This document shows positions 20,601 to 32,994 of a stretch of DNA of 64,000 nt, one piece after another. The DNA is taken from positions 10,581,501 to 10,645,500 of the forward strand of contig CM067544.1 of the NCBI GenBank assembly GCA_034509755.1, given 5' to 3'. This DNA is from Anisodus tanguticus. Its lineage: Eukaryota > Streptophyta > Magnoliopsida > Solanales > Solanaceae. The translations under genes were made by a program, and so were the position numbers. Each line of letters opens with the position of its first letter. The first letter of the stretch is position 1. A model generated the notes under the pieces. The model did no database searches. It was given only the letters and a program-made list of their open reading frames with translations, and was not told the DNA's origin.

Positions 20601-23040
20601 TCCAAGTCATTATACTAGTAATTTAAGAACTTCTCAAGTATTAACCTTTACATACCATTTCCCATAAATCTCATCCAAAAACTAGATGCAACACCCGGTA
20701 ACCCTTCAAATATATACCCTCACACTTGTCCAACACACGAGTTATCCCTATTTAGTTGATCATTGGCTCCCATTAGCCTACGACGAGTCCAATATACCAA
20801 CGCATATACAACTTTCACACTCACTCGGTACTAAACTTCTTCGAAACTGCCCACAAATTAACAATCTCTTGGTTTCAACAATCCCCTATCATCACTAGCC
20901 TCGAAAAATTTCAAGTGAACCCACGACACACTTTTTAGGTGAAAGAACACGATCGTCTATTCTACTAAGATCCACTTATCATAAGTCACACTGCTACCTA
21001 ATTTCGATCAGAAAACCATTCCCTAGAGAATTCACAATCGCTAATTTTACTCTGCTATCACAATACTATCAAATTGAAGCCAACTCTACATTTCATAGCA
21101 TATACGACATCAAGAACAAGTAATATCGCAGTTCAAAAATAATCACTCAAGAATAGAAGGATCAATAACCAAATCATAGCGTATGGTGAAGCACCTAAAC
21201 CCAAGTCTGCCAAGTTTTCTGTAATTCCTCAAAACAGTCACAAGTATAATCAACAAGTCCGAACCATAGAAGTAAAATGAGATGATGAGAATGAATGCAT
21301 ATGTAATGCGATGCACTGGCCAAATGTAATCTCCGTACACACATGCTCCGGGCGAAATGTATCATCGTCCCAGCAGTCATGACCCATGAGGGACTCGTGA
21401 AGCCCATGTACCACCTTCACGATCCCGATACAGACCTCGGGCATTGGAGACTCTCATGATCCCGGTAAATACTCCAGACATCATACACTCTCACGATTCC
21501 AATAAAGACCTCTGACATCGGATACTTATCTCTCTTTTACTCTCTCCGACAAAGATCTCGGAGACTACACTCCCTCACTTATCATTATTCCCAATCACAG
21601 TGCATAACAGATCATCATATGAAATAAGAAGGTATGTCATACAGTATATCAATTACCTTCATCATAAAGTATACTTCGCAATTTCAAGTCGATTATGATT
21701 ATTTTTCCTTTTTGATGATAAGTGAGATGTCCAGAGAGAGATGAATGCAATACAAGTTACAAACACATCAAATACGACGACAAGCCCACAAATCAATCAA
21801 TAGTACCAACCTAATAAATCCATCCCAACTTCGTACCCGAACGCCTACATGATTTCTCCGATAGTATCTAACTATACATATGTTTCGCTAATCAAAGTCT
21901 AACCAGAAGGTAAGCCGTAACCTACTTGGAGTGCCGAACGGGAGTCACACAATCACACTTGCACCTTGTCCTTCCACGGATCACGATCATACTCGAAGTC
22001 TAGTATTATCGAATTCTAAGTTAGAATAAGGAATTCACAACACCCACATCATTACACTAACACTTTGGTTCCAAATCGATTAGTAAAGAAGAGGGAAATG
22101 TGTCATTAGGGGTAAACCAATCATTTTAAAGGTGAACTATGGAATTTAACATTTTAGGAGTCCAATACTACCCAATAATTACTAAATCAACTCAAGATTA
22201 GTCTAATTTTACCTTATAAGCAAAAACTCCCAATTTGGGTATGAACCCTAGTTTTCAATATTCAAATCTAACAACATTAATGGTAGGTTTAGGCTTAACA
22301 AGTACCATATAATGATTCACCATGCTTAGATTAACAAAATCCACTAATTAATTCACACATTTTATCTTAACAATTTCATAGACCTTAATTTGGTTGAACT
22401 CTTCTTCCTCAATTAGATTTTAGGTCATGACCGCCATTAGAGAAACATAATGAAGCTAAGTAAAGGTAATACAAGGTTAAGAAATGTTACCTCAAGAAGA
22501 AATCACTTAAATGAGGACGTGTAGGATTTTAATGACACTTAAATGAATTCTGGAATCCCGTCATCTGCTGCAGCGGACTCGCGCCCGCGGCCAAAGCTCA
22601 CGCTTGTGGTCCCAAGCCAAAATTCAATATGCTCACTGCAACAGACCATTTCCGCTGAGGTGCACTGAGGCCCACCCTAGCGAGTACACCAGAAACCAGA
22701 AAAATCAAATCTTATGCAATTTCAATCCGAAATCCAATAATCACCCGAGACCTTCCCGACACAAACCAGATATGTACACATGTGTAAAAACACGCTACAA
22801 ACTCACTCGTGGCCTCAAAATTTCAATTGGAGTTCTAATTCAACGAATGAACCCACCACGAGCTAAAGTAGTTTTCAAATCAATAGTCAAAAATGCTCCT
22901 GAGGGCCTCGAAAACCGAATCAGCTATCCCACCAAGTCATAAATAACCCTTCAGACCTCACGAAATTGACGGAATTCCGAAAATGGTCCGTTCACACAAA
23001 AGGAACTGTTGATTACACTTTCATATTTTAAGGTTCAAAT
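17653..23040. other. 5.4 kb of non-coding repetitive DNA
   Basis: Pyrimidine-rich on the plus strand, with only short random frames. It is bounded by two direct copies of the same repeat (interrupted at 16205/17648, and 23047-23140), so it may be the worn inside of an old LTR element in minus orientation or two neighbouring repeats. No reverse transcriptase or other domain is readable. A 37-bp tandem repeat lies at 21418-21528. The part from 22560 to 23040 is more GC-rich and looks like a dispersed Solanaceae repeat. Confidence 0.45.
21418..21528. repeat. Three tandem 37-bp units
   Basis: Units start at 21418, 21455 and 21492 with the core CAC/TGATCCCG-TA-A-ACCTC and differ at a fifth to a third of positions. 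A fourth, more worn relative (GACAAAGATCTCGGAGAC) follows near 21550. Confidence 0.7.
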
Positions 23041-23046
23041 TTCACA

Positions 23047-23140
23047 CCTCTACTAGAATTTTCTGAAAGTTCCGAGAATCGAGTCCAAGGGGATAAAATG
23101 GCTAAAATACACATAACAACGGAACATGTCATTACACCTT
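23047..23140. repeat. Uninterrupted copy of the repeat that received the solo LTR
   Basis: TTCACACCTCTACTAGAATT continues directly into TTCTGAAAGTTCC and GAATCGAGTCCAAGGGGATA. The same text at 16186-16205 plus 17648-17720 is split by the solo LTR. This shows where that insertion boundary lies. Confidence 0.75.
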
Positions 23141-23195
23141 CGATATCTATTACTATATATTATCACTTGGTATTCGCTTAGCATATTGTTTTGTT

Positions 23196-23356
23196 GTAGT
23201 TAATGTTCCTTTTCCTTGTAGATCTGCTTTGTTTTTGCTTTATCTTGAACTGAGAGCCTATCGAAAACAACATATCTACCTCTCAAGGTAGCGGTAAGGT
23301 CTGCGTATACTCTATCATCCCAGTAGGACTACATTGGGTATGTTATTGTTGTTATC
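23196..23356 (+). mobile_element. TS/SolS-type SINE, 3' part
   Basis: The text AAGGTAGCGGTAAGGTCTGC followed by CCCAGTAGGACTACATTGGG and a TGTTATTGTTGTTAT tail matches my memory of the 3' region and TTG tail of tobacco TS and related Solanaceae SINEs. A tRNA-derived head with A and B boxes was not clearly found, so the copy may be 5' truncated. Confidence 0.55.
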
Positions 23357-23361
23357 TCTGT

Positions 23362-24192
23362 AATCAAACTATGTACTGTAAAATCAGAAAACGTTAAACA
23401 AAAAGTTTAGTTTCGAGCCCACATAAAACTGTGTTTCCTTAAGGAATTTAATCCCTTCACAATTGCCCAAGGTTTGAATTAATTCCTCCCATGATAGAAC
23501 GAAACTCTATTATGCAATACTGACAATGAAAATTACAGAACTTCAACGAATTCAACAAACAACAGTAATCACACAACACTTACTGTTTTTTCTCTTTGAA
23601 ACTTGATGCACATAAGAGGGGTAGGACAAATAAGTTTTTACAAAGAGTAAATATTTTGAGAATTTTTTAGTGTAAAATGAGGCGAAGCCTCTAAAAATTT
23701 ATAGCCTGTTAGTTGGATTCGAACAAGTGCAAAGATGCATGTTCGGGGAAGAGGGTGACTCTTCTTCTTGGTCGCGAGTAAATGACCGTTGGAAAATTAT
23801 TCCGCGAATTTTAATTAATTAATTAATTTTGTGCGAATTAATATTTGAAAAAGGAAATTAAATAATGAGAATAGAAAAATAATTTTGGTCTAAAAATATT
23901 ATCAATCAATCAGATCATTTTTCCAATTCCAATCCGAAGCCGATCCGAGCGACAACGACGTCGCGAGGGGTGATCCTCTTCTCAACTCTTTATTAGCTAG
24001 AACATGTGATTCTACATATAATCACACAATGTGACTTTAGAGTTTAGACCACCAATGTGAGAGAAATCTCACTTGAAAAAGTTACTTTTTAAAAATTTAA
24101 CTTCTCTCCAATTTTGTTTCCCTCCATTTCTCAATTCACAGTTTATCTTTAAAGCCCACATTTTAATGTTTAATACTTTCAAGCCCAACAAT
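23362..24192 (-). repeat. LTR-like direct repeat, copy A
   Basis: It matches 27746-28291 from ACTATGTACTGTAAAATCAG through GTGTTTCCTTAAGGAATTTA to TTTAAGCCCAACA. Read on the minus strand it begins TGTTGGGCTT, which suits an LTR start. Copy A carries about 290 bp of extra sequence that copy B lacks. Confidence 0.6.
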
Positions 24193-27100
24193 CTCCACAT
24201 GAATGGAGAATGACTATATTATGAAAATAATGCATGAAAAAATAGTGATTTACAATTAAGGATTAATTGCATTTAGGTAAGTAAGTTTCTCTTTGAGCTT
24301 TCTGTAGCGAACATACATAGGGTATACTTGATCAACCTGTAGATGTGAGATCCTTGAACCGTTGAGTTTTGAGTATACCTAGACAAGTCACACTATTATG
24401 GTTCATTTTTACACGGGCCATAAAAGCTAATGGATAACTTGTCGACTCTTGGAATTATTATTTATTTTTAGAGTCGCCACCTACTCTATAAGAAAAAATA
24501 GAAAAATCATATTTTTAAAGAGTTTTTCAAAACAGGAGAAAAATTCAATTTCAACCAAAGTTTGGGTAAGAGTTCAAATTATCCCCGGGGAAGGTGTTAG
24601 GCACCCTGGTACTAAGGATCCGTAGGATACGATTTACCTCTGGTCTTATATAATAAAAATTAATTCAAAATACTTATGTATTACAAAATAATAGTCATTC
24701 AAAATCATTTTCAAAGCTTTTACACACACTTTAAAATTGAACACAAAATCCCCTTTGCAAAAATTCCTTCGTTTGACAAAATAAATCCTTTTTGCTTATT
24801 TTAGATAGTAAACACTTGTTTCTTCAGAAATAACTTTAGCAAAATAAAAATCTTTATTATTTAAAATAAGAAAGAGGTCAACCAACATGGGTTTGTTTCC
24901 TTTAACCAGAACTATAGTTAATAAAGAATTTTCTTAGATAATTGCAAACTAATTAAATCACATTGATTCAAAACTTAATTTATTTAAAAATAAAACTTAT
25001 GCCAAATTTGAGAAGAATTACAACCCTTTCTTTTATAAATTTAAACCAAGTTCTTTCCATTTATTTTTTTGCAAAAGTATTAATTTGAAAGGATTTAAAA
25101 CATGTAAATAAATAGACGAAAAAGTCAATCCTTTATTCATTATTCGAAAACTTAAATATTTAAGAGGAAATATTAGCAACTTTATAATTAAATTCTAATT
25201 AAGATTTCAATAATTATTTAAAGATTTTACACATAGAGAATACATAAATAAAGCGAACGGGTTGGCAGATATACCGGCACACCAAACACCGTTATAAAAG
25301 GAAGTCCTAATTTATTCTAGGCTATTTTCATCCATGATTGGGCCTTCTATCATTTTTATCTATAATTGGGCCTTCAAGCAGTTTCGGACTCGATGAAGAA
25401 TATAATGTTGGGCTTGTAGACCCAACGGCTCAATCAGATCGGTAGGAAGGAGATATGTAGGCCCCGTGGACCCATGGTCATGTAACAAAGAGGGGGGAAA
25501 ATACCACACGGTTAGAAAGTACTCAAAAATCTCAGGTATAAATAAAGTTATACTGGGACCAACGTCATTTGTTGCAGCCACTCAAGCAGACCAAACAATC
25601 AGACCCAAAGAAATAACGGCCCGAATACCTTAACTTAATGTTGGGCTTGACAGAAACATGCAATATGCAGAAGATAAGAGGAAGGCCCAAGTGGCTATCC
25701 TCAGATTCTAAAGAACAAACATTTAATAAGCCCAAACCACATATATGTTCAAGCCTGCTTCTCAACATAAGATCAATCGTTTAAAGCCAGAATATACGTG
25801 ATATATATATGATGTATTTGGAGTATACAAAGGTGTATAGCCTCGACATACAACTGGTGTATACCAAAGCATATACACTTTGTATACCTTGAAATACATC
25901 ATCATATTGGATTTAAACCAAATAAACTGGGAGCAGATTGTGATTAGATTCAAGTACCAAATAGGGGGATGGAAAGTGCAAAGGCTATCCTACATAGTTC
26001 AGGCAAAAGACAAAGGCAATTCCAAGATACACAATGGACCTGTTTAGTTTCAAACAAAGAGAAAAGGCTACAAACACTTCAACATAACTCACAATGGTGG
26101 TAATGAACCAGATAGATGCCATGCCTCAAAGCTAGGGTAGAGATAAGCAAACCAGACCAAACTAGCATGCAAATGGGTAAAGACACACACACTAACTAGC
26201 TAGCATGCTTCAAAAGCTTTTAAAAATCAAAATACAAATCCAAGAGAAGCAAATATAGTTACTAGGTGTGCTCAGAAGATATTAAGCCAAAGAACCAGTT
26301 CATACATTATCCTTAACAGAAATAGATGCAAAGATGGAAACAACATATTTAACCAGACTTAGAAATGCATGAGAAGGATCAGACAATTGCTTGGGGGTCA
26401 ATATTCCTTAATACAAACATTGTTTAAGCAACTTAACAAATGAGACATCCACTTAGATAATTTGAGAGAGGGTATAAGCTAACATGAAGATACTTTCCCT
26501 TTCAGTTATGTCAGAACAATGCAGAACAATCCAACACATACAGGAGGCAAAGATATGGACAGGTTATCATTTTAGAGTGCCATCTTGAAGGACACAAAAT
26601 TACCTAGTCTAGGCAGGACATACACAAGATCCTATACATGTTGTACACTAGGCATAAGGACATCCGGACAACAGATGCATCATGAATGAGAACTAACAAA
26701 TGTCTAAGGGACAAACTAATGCCAATCAAATGGGAACATGCATGTGCAATTGAAGAACAAGCAATGAGTACATCAGGAGGAAATAACCCAGAGATGACAT
26801 TTTAAGTGTTCTTGGGCCAACAATGTCAAGGAAATGGTACACACATAATTCAAGCCTACAGGAAATACTTATCCTTTGAACAGACATAATTAATCAATAA
26901 AGTATTCAAACAAGAACTTGACCTGATTACTTTTAACTGGACAGAGTCAGCACATGATAACCTCAACATTTTAGAACATAACATATCATGGAGACACAAA
27001 TTATGGACCCAACTTGAGACTTAAGTAGACATAGGCATGGACAAACAGATGAACCAGAAATGATGTGCTAAATGGATAAGGTATCCTATAGTACACTAGA

Positions 27101-27745
27101 TATGGTGTAATAGGCAAGATGTGCCAGGGATGGGCTGAGGGAAGGTATCACTCATTGACATGAAGTTCATTGGCATTTAAACATATAAGAATAGATATGT
27201 AGTCAATCCAAACAGTCATAAGACAAGCTAGATACAAGAAATAATCCTTTAAAGGTAGGATGCTAGGCATGTGAGATCAATCATGCTAAATCTTGACATA
27301 TACAATCAGGCTTAGACCATTTTAAGCAAGTTGAATCTCAAAAATCAAATAAGACTTATTCATAAAGATTGGATATACTCCTACAATATTCCTAGATCAT
27401 AGGCAAAGCATACAACCAGGCTATCCAAGTGCAAAACTACAATTACTCACTTGTGAGGACTTTGATTACTATATAACAAGCTTCTAGTAAATCATAAGTT
27501 AATCCGCAGATATATATTTGGAATTATATTAGGCATGATGCTACTTTTAACAGAAGAAAAACTGGTTACATACATCATAGAGCATATTCAAAACAAGTAA
27601 CATACATCAAATATGATTGGGTTTGAAACTTGATATCATACCTTGATCATGAATGAACTACTAGAACAGATTAAAATTAAAATTAAAACCGGAGTGGGTT
27701 GCTCTCCTGCAATATCACGAACTCAGCCACACAAGCAAAAGAGAA
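24193..27745. other. Sequence between the two LTR-like copies, no coding domains
   Basis: No gag or pol frame is visible in this 3.55 kb, so if the flanking copies are LTRs of one element, the inside is non-autonomous or replaced. The stretch 24419-24660 (AGAGTCGCCACCT, then GGAAGGTGTTAGGCACCCTG) matches my memory of a widespread Ty3/gypsy non-coding repeat of the Ogre/Tat type. The stretch 25970-27700 is A-rich and unrecognised. Confidence 0.4.
25809..25904. repeat. Imperfect inverted repeat (hairpin)
   Basis: Arms at about 25809-25839 and 25872-25904 share ATGATGTATTT and GTATACAAAGGTGTATA with a few mismatches, around a loop of roughly 32 bases. It could be a MITE remnant or a foldback. 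Confidence 0.6.
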
Positions 27746-28291
27746 ATTAAACTATGTACTGTAAAATCAGAAAGCGTTAAACAAAAAGTTTAGTTTCGAG
27801 CCCACAGAAAACTCGTGTTTCCTTAAGGAATTTAATCCCCTCACAATTGTCCAAGGTTTGGATTAATTTCGCCATAGGTTTTTTCTGCAATATCACCAAT
27901 GAAATTGTAAATATTTTAAATGAATTTTTTCTATTTGAAAACTTGATGCACAGAAGATGGGAAGGACAGATAGGTTTTTGCTTTTCAGTTAATATTAGGA
28001 AACGGAAAATTAAATAATGAGAATGGTTTATCAATCCAAATTTGAAGTCAAGCCAAGCGATGACGATGTGAGGTGTGATCCTCTTTTCAACTCTTTATTA
28101 GTTAGTAGATGTGCTTCTACATATAAGCACATAAATGTGACTTTCTACCATCAATGTGGGAGAAAGCTCACTTGAAAAAGTTACTTTTTCAAAATTTTAC
28201 TTTCCTCCAATTTTATTTCCATTCATTTCTCAATTCACACTTCAACTTTAAAACCCACATTCTAATGTTTAATGATTTAAAGCCCAACAAT
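27746..28291 (-). repeat. LTR-like direct repeat, copy B
   Basis: Shorter relative of 23362-24192 in the same orientation, ending at AGCCCAACAA. The lower boundary lacks a clear CA end. Confidence 0.55.
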
Positions 28292-28584
28292 TGTTGTGTT
28301 ATGTAAAACGAACTCAATGAAAATAGTCTTGTTGATAATTGATTCTTGCATTCAAATATTACCAAGGTTTGCATGTTTGATAATAACTTAAACTATTTTG
28401 TTATATATGAAGCAATATGTGTATCATATAAAATGCGATGAAGTAAAATAGATAGTCCCAGAATAAATGTAATAAATAATAACATTAGCCATATATAAAA
28501 TCTCTCTTGCAGGAAAAAGAACGTGTCTTTGTTAAAAATACGACTTTAAGACAAAACATGCTAATTTAACTCCACAGATGCAAG
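28292..28584. other. Short intergenic stretch
   Basis: AT-rich and featureless, apart from the TSD GATGCAAG at 28577-28584 belonging to the next element. Confidence 0.5.
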
Positions 28585-29675
28585 TAGGGCGGGACATAAA
28601 ATACCGAAAAGTGAATTACCGAATCGAATTGCTAATTTTGATAATTCGATATTCGATACAGTATTCGGGAGTAATTTTTATAATTTCAATTTTCAAGATC
28701 GGTATTCGGGAAATGTATTTGCTAATTCGGTAATATCGAATCTCGAAATTTTGTTAATGCACTCTATTTGACCATACTAAATTTATTCTAAGATGATTTG
28801 GATAATTGAAATCTCTATCATAATATTCCATTTCTTTGTCTTATCATGCTTTTCCGATGTACCGGATAATGTTTTTACATCAAGTGAATTATTAACTACT
28901 GAATCACTTAGTTATGAATGGATGTTTGGAGTAAACCATGGTAAAACTGAGACAAGATGAGAGGCTGAATCATCCTGATGCCTCCATCCAGGGGCGGATC
29001 AAGTAAGGTCCAGGTGTTCACCCGAACACCCTCGGCAAAAATATATACTATATATATAAGATAATTTTCTATCTTTTATGTATCTATATAGATTTTAAAC
29101 ATTCCGAAAAATAAGATTAGAGGTTGGCCAAATGATTTAGGGGTTCAAAATTTATCTTAAGATTATAAATTCAAATCCCAAATACTGCATTTTTATTTTC
29201 CGAACACCCTTAATGAAAATTCTGGATCCGCCACTGCCTTCGTCTATTCTCCCTAAAACGTAAAAAAGGACCTCCTCCTTAGATTTATGAAACTAAATTC
29301 AATTAAATAGGATACTTTGATGCCACAGTATTTATTTGACAAAATTACTATTATTTGATTAAGTTCTGAAATGATAATTACTCAATGAAATTTCAGTCGG
29401 TGACAGTACTTTTCTACCAAATTGGCTTAATTAATTGTGAACTTCTTCTGTGATAAACGATTAGGACTTAAAAACCAGAATCTTAACTAAAACTCAAGCT
29501 CAATATTTTGTATATAAATTTGACACATATTTTATGATTACAGAATTATCAAAAATTATTACCGAACCGAAAGTTTATTTTACCGAATACCGATTTACCG
29601 AACCGAATTACTTTGGTTCAGTAATTGATAACTACTTTCCAATATCGAATTGCCGATACCGAAGGCCCACCACTA
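28585..29675. mobile_element. Nonautonomous hAT-like element with 8-bp TSD
   Basis: The ends read TAGGGCGGGACATAAAATACC on the left and TAGTGGTGGGCCTTCGGTATC on the right (minus strand), within the duplication GATGCAAG (28577-28584 and 29676-29683). An 8-bp target duplication with TAGGGGTGGGC-type ends is typical of plant hAT elements. Subterminal regions carry many ACCGAA/TTCGGT units. No transposase frame is present. A second element is nested inside. Confidence 0.8.
28989..29236. mobile_element. MITE nested in the hAT-like element
   Basis: 248 bp with ends CAGGGGCGGATC and, inverted, CAGTGGCGGATCC. It is flanked by CCTCCATC (28981-28988) and CCTTCGTC (29237-29244), an 8-bp duplication with two mismatches. 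The CAGGGGCGGAT end is a common plant hAT-type MITE terminus. Confidence 0.75.
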
Positions 29676-29798
29676 GATGCAAGTGTTTGATACAAAAGCT
29701 TTAAATAACTGTTACTGTACTTAATCACTAATGAGAACATTACTGATTAATTGCTCTTTCTCAAGACTAATAAAGCTGCTCACAATCACCGACAAGAA

Positions 29799-29870
29799 GT
29801 CGTTGTAGTATAGTGGTAAGTATTCCCGCCTGTCACGCGGGTGACCCGGGTTCGATCCCCGGCAACGGCG
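29799..29870 (+). tRNA. trnD-GTC: tRNA-Asp (anticodon GTC)
   Basis: The 72-base sequence folds as a standard cloverleaf. The acceptor stem pairs GTCGTTG with CAACGGC, leaving discriminator G. The anticodon stem is CCCGC/GCGGG around loop CTGTCAC with anticodon GTC. The T arm is CCGGG-TTCGATC-CCCGG. B box GGTTCGATCCC is intact, and the A box TAGTATAGTGG matches plant tRNA-Asp. A T5 terminator follows 7 bases downstream. It reads as a functional nuclear gene and is one half of a duplicated segment. Confidence 0.96.
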
Positions 29871-29877
29871 TTCCATC

Positions 29878-29882
29878 TTTTT
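29878..29882 (+). terminator. Pol III terminator of tRNA-Asp
   Basis: A run of five T begins 7 bases after the mature 3' end. Confidence 0.8.
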
Positions 29883-30182
29883 ATGCTGCCGTATTTCCCT
29901 TCCAGCGATTGCCTTTTCTCCTGGAATACTCATAACCAGTGGCCAGTGGTAAAACACCATGACTTGTTATTATTCACCTTGTAGCTTATTTATAGTAGTT
30001 AGTTATTAGCTTCCTCTCTGAATTATTCTTGGGACTTGGTTTGCTTCCCAGAGAACTGTGTCATATATGAATTTTATCCTCCATCAACTTTATTCTGTAT
30101 CATTTACATTGCTAGTTAGCATAACAATTTTTGCCACTCTAGTAGAAAAGCAATGTACCAGACTAGTCGTTATTTGATTATG
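29883..30182. repeat. Right flank of tRNA-Asp, duplicated at 40551-41060
   Basis: Shared blocks with the second copy include ATTTTATCCTCCATCA, AATTTTTGCCACTC and CAGACTAGT, in the same order. The segment is cut by element 2 and resumes at 40352. Confidence 0.75.
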
Positions 30183-30187
30183 CTAGT

Positions 30188-31011
30188 TGATAAGTTATGC
30201 TATTTCGTGGTTTTGACGATTTGTCAAACATTCGAAGAATCATATAGGGACCATGTCCTCTATCAGGTTCCCTGAGCGTCGTATAATCAACGCGACATCT
30301 GTAAAGCTACGACACTTTTCGACTGGCAGAACCGCAGCAACACAACTGCAGTTTGCTAGAGGCCAAACCAAAAGATGAATTGTCTCTATCCATGGTCACA
30401 TGCTCCTCACATGTTCCCCAATATACATACAACATGTTACAAGGTTTTAACCTAACACTTCAAATCTGAAAAATCACATTTTTACAAGTGTAGCCGCCAT
30501 TGCTCTTTAGGTGCTCTCAAGAACAAAGCTTCAACAGATCCAAGGACCAGATTCCAAAAAATGAAGATGTCTTAAGTCCTAGGATTGTTAAGTCTTTGTC
30601 ATTTTGCTCTTTAACTTGTAAACCTACTCTTCTTTTAAGAAGGTGTTTGTAGTAGTTTATTTTCTCAAGCTTTTGAGTTGTACACTTGGCTAGAGTCAGT
30701 CAAGGTGTGTTTGGTATTTGGCTAGAGTTAGTCAAACTCGTTTTGGGTGCTAGTCAAGGGTTGTAGCTTACAACAGAGTTATTGTAAGGGTGAGAGATTG
30801 AGAGGTTAATTCCTAGATTGTAAAAGCTTGTAATCAGAAAGATGCTCAGTTAGATAAATTGGAAATCCTACTTGGTAGGTCGTGATTTTAATCCCTTGAG
30901 CAAGAAGTTTTTCACGTAAATATCTTGTCTTATTTACTTTCTGTTTTACTTTAGGGAACATATAGAGAACCTGATTTTCTATACTATTTGGTGGACTCTT
31001 AGTTTCTATCA
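30188..31011 (+). repeat. 5' LTR of element 2
   Basis: TG...CA ends, matching 39528-40346 throughout. It is followed at once by the primer site. Confidence 0.93.
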
Positions 31012-31013
31012 AT

Positions 31014-31027
31014 TGGTATTAGAGCAG
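31014..31027 (+). other. Primer binding site of element 2
   Basis: TGGTATTAGAGCAG lies two bases after the 5' LTR, close to the Met-tRNA form TGGTATCAGAGC. Confidence 0.82.
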
Positions 31028-31068
31028 GTGTTTTCTAAAAGGTTAACACCTAGAAAGGATCTCTTATC

Positions 31069-32293
31069 ATGACTGCTCCACCAAACCTCGAGGAAGGACT
31101 GTCAACTACAATACCCCCAAGGTTTAATGAAAAGTATTATGGGTGGTGGAAAACAAGGATGTATGATTATATAATGGATGAGGACTCGGAGCTTTGGGAC
31201 ATCATCTGTGATGGTCCTTTTGTCCCTATGAAGACTGAGGCGGGGAGCTCAAAGTCAATTCCAAAGCCTAGAAAAGAATACTCTAAAATTGACAGGAAAA
31301 CTGTTGAGAAGAACTACAAAGCAAAGAAGATCTTGATTTGCGGTACTGGGCCAGATGAATACAATTGTGTTTCATCTTGTGGAACTGCTAAGGAGATCTG
31401 GGATGCTCTTCTAACAGCCCATGAAAGAACTACTCAGGTTAATCAGTCCAAAATATATCTGCTTACTACTGAGTATGAGTTGTTCAAGATGAAGGAAGAT
31501 GAGTCCATTCATGATATACACACCCGTTTCACCTCTATTATCAACGAGCTCCACCCTCTTGGAGAGATCATTGCAACCAACAAGCTTGTCCGGAAAATAC
31601 TGTGTTCTACCGGATTCTTAGGAAAGTAAAGTCAATACTATCACTGAAGCCAAGGACATGCATACACTGACTATTGATGAGCTTATTGGAAACTTCAAGA
31701 CTTATGAGATGAAGAGAAAGAATGATCTTGAAAGAAGAGATCCAAAGAAGGAGAAGAACCTGGTCCTCAAAGATGCTAAAAGTGACTCAAGTAGTGATGA
31801 ATCTGAGATGACATACCTCACACGAAGATTTCATAAGATGATTTGAAGAAATGGTGAGGTCCCCAAGATAGGAAGCTCCAGCAGGAACTCCAAAGGAAAT
31901 GATTGTTGTTACAAATGTGGGAAGCCTGGACATTTCATTAAAGAATGCCCTCTTCACAAGTAAGATTATTACAAGAATGCTGAAAAGACGGTAAAGATGA
32001 ACCATGTCCCTGAGAAGAAGTTCAACATGAAATATGTTGCTGACAACTTGGTAAAGCAGACTTTGGCTGCTTGGCGAGATTCCTCCAGTGAATCTGAAGA
32101 GGATGCAGGAGATACATCCATGATGACTATTAAAAATGAACCTTCAGAATATAAGTCTATATTTGCACTCATGGCCAAATATGAAGTTGATGATGACAAT
32201 GAAAATGTCGAGGTAAATTTCTTTGATGTTCAAAAAAATCTGAAAACTTATTCTCAGAAAAAAATTAATGTCTTTAGCCAATGTGTTGATTGA
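31069..32293 (+). pseudogene. gag of element 2, interrupted
   Basis: From ATG 31069 the frame encodes a copia gag with the blocks YYGWWKTRMYDYI and AKEIWDALLTAHE (about residues 20-120). A stop at 31627-31629 and another near 31844 break it. A zinc knuckle C-x2-C-x4-H-x4-C is encoded at 31907-31948. Further acidic and coiled-coil-like text runs to 32293. A second, spoiled zinc-knuckle-like motif (C-x2-C, an in-frame stop, then H, with the last Cys changed to Ser) is readable near 32745-32790. Confidence 0.82.
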
Positions 32294-32994
32294 TGCCTAT
32301 CATAGCCTTATTAATGAGAAAATTTCTCTAAATGAAGAAATTGATGGTTTAGAACAAGTAACGTATGATATGGTAGTCATTATTGTAGATCTGAATGAAC
32401 AAGTTGAGAAAGAAACTAGAGATAATGCTCTATAGCCAAATAAAAAAATGGATGAACACTCCTTCTAAAGGAAAATAAGTGGCTAGTGAGATTCACATTG
32501 AGCTGGAAAATGAACTCAAGAAAATCAAAATGAATCTCACTGCTGAGCTAAAGAGTAGGCAACTTCAAGAGGATATAAAACGGGTTAAAATTGATCTTCA
32601 TAAGTCACTTCATTGGACTTAGTCCTCTGATGCAATTTCTGCTATGTACAAAAGTAATGACGGAAGACATGGTGTTGGTTTTCAAAAGGCCAAAGCCCTC
32701 TATAATCCCCATAGCAAGTATGTCTCTATGACTGATAATTGGTTATGCACTCATTGTGGTTAGACTGGCCATTACAAGGATTCTTATAAAGCCAAATTTC
32801 AATCCGTATAGAAAAACATGAATTTTGTTAAGAGTTCAAGGACCTGGTCTCCGAAAGAAGAAGAATGTGTTGCCTGCATGGGCAAATAGAAGTCTAATTC
32901 ACCTGTTCTATCATTATTAGGGACCCAAGTTGGCTTGGGTTCCTAAGTCTAATAAGTGACTCTGTTTGCAGGCTGGAGTGAGAGAAGGCAGTAA
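32294..32994 (+). other. gag-protease spacer of element 2
   Basis: Degenerate coding text with many stops. It includes a charged coiled-coil remnant, the second zinc-knuckle-like motif, and one copy of the recurrent motif (GGACCTGGTCT at 32840-32850). Confidence 0.5.

Noticed and set aside
23360..28300. CRISPR-like or tandem gene array from the spaced repeats
   Set aside because: This is eukaryotic nuclear DNA and the repeats are only two long LTR-like copies.
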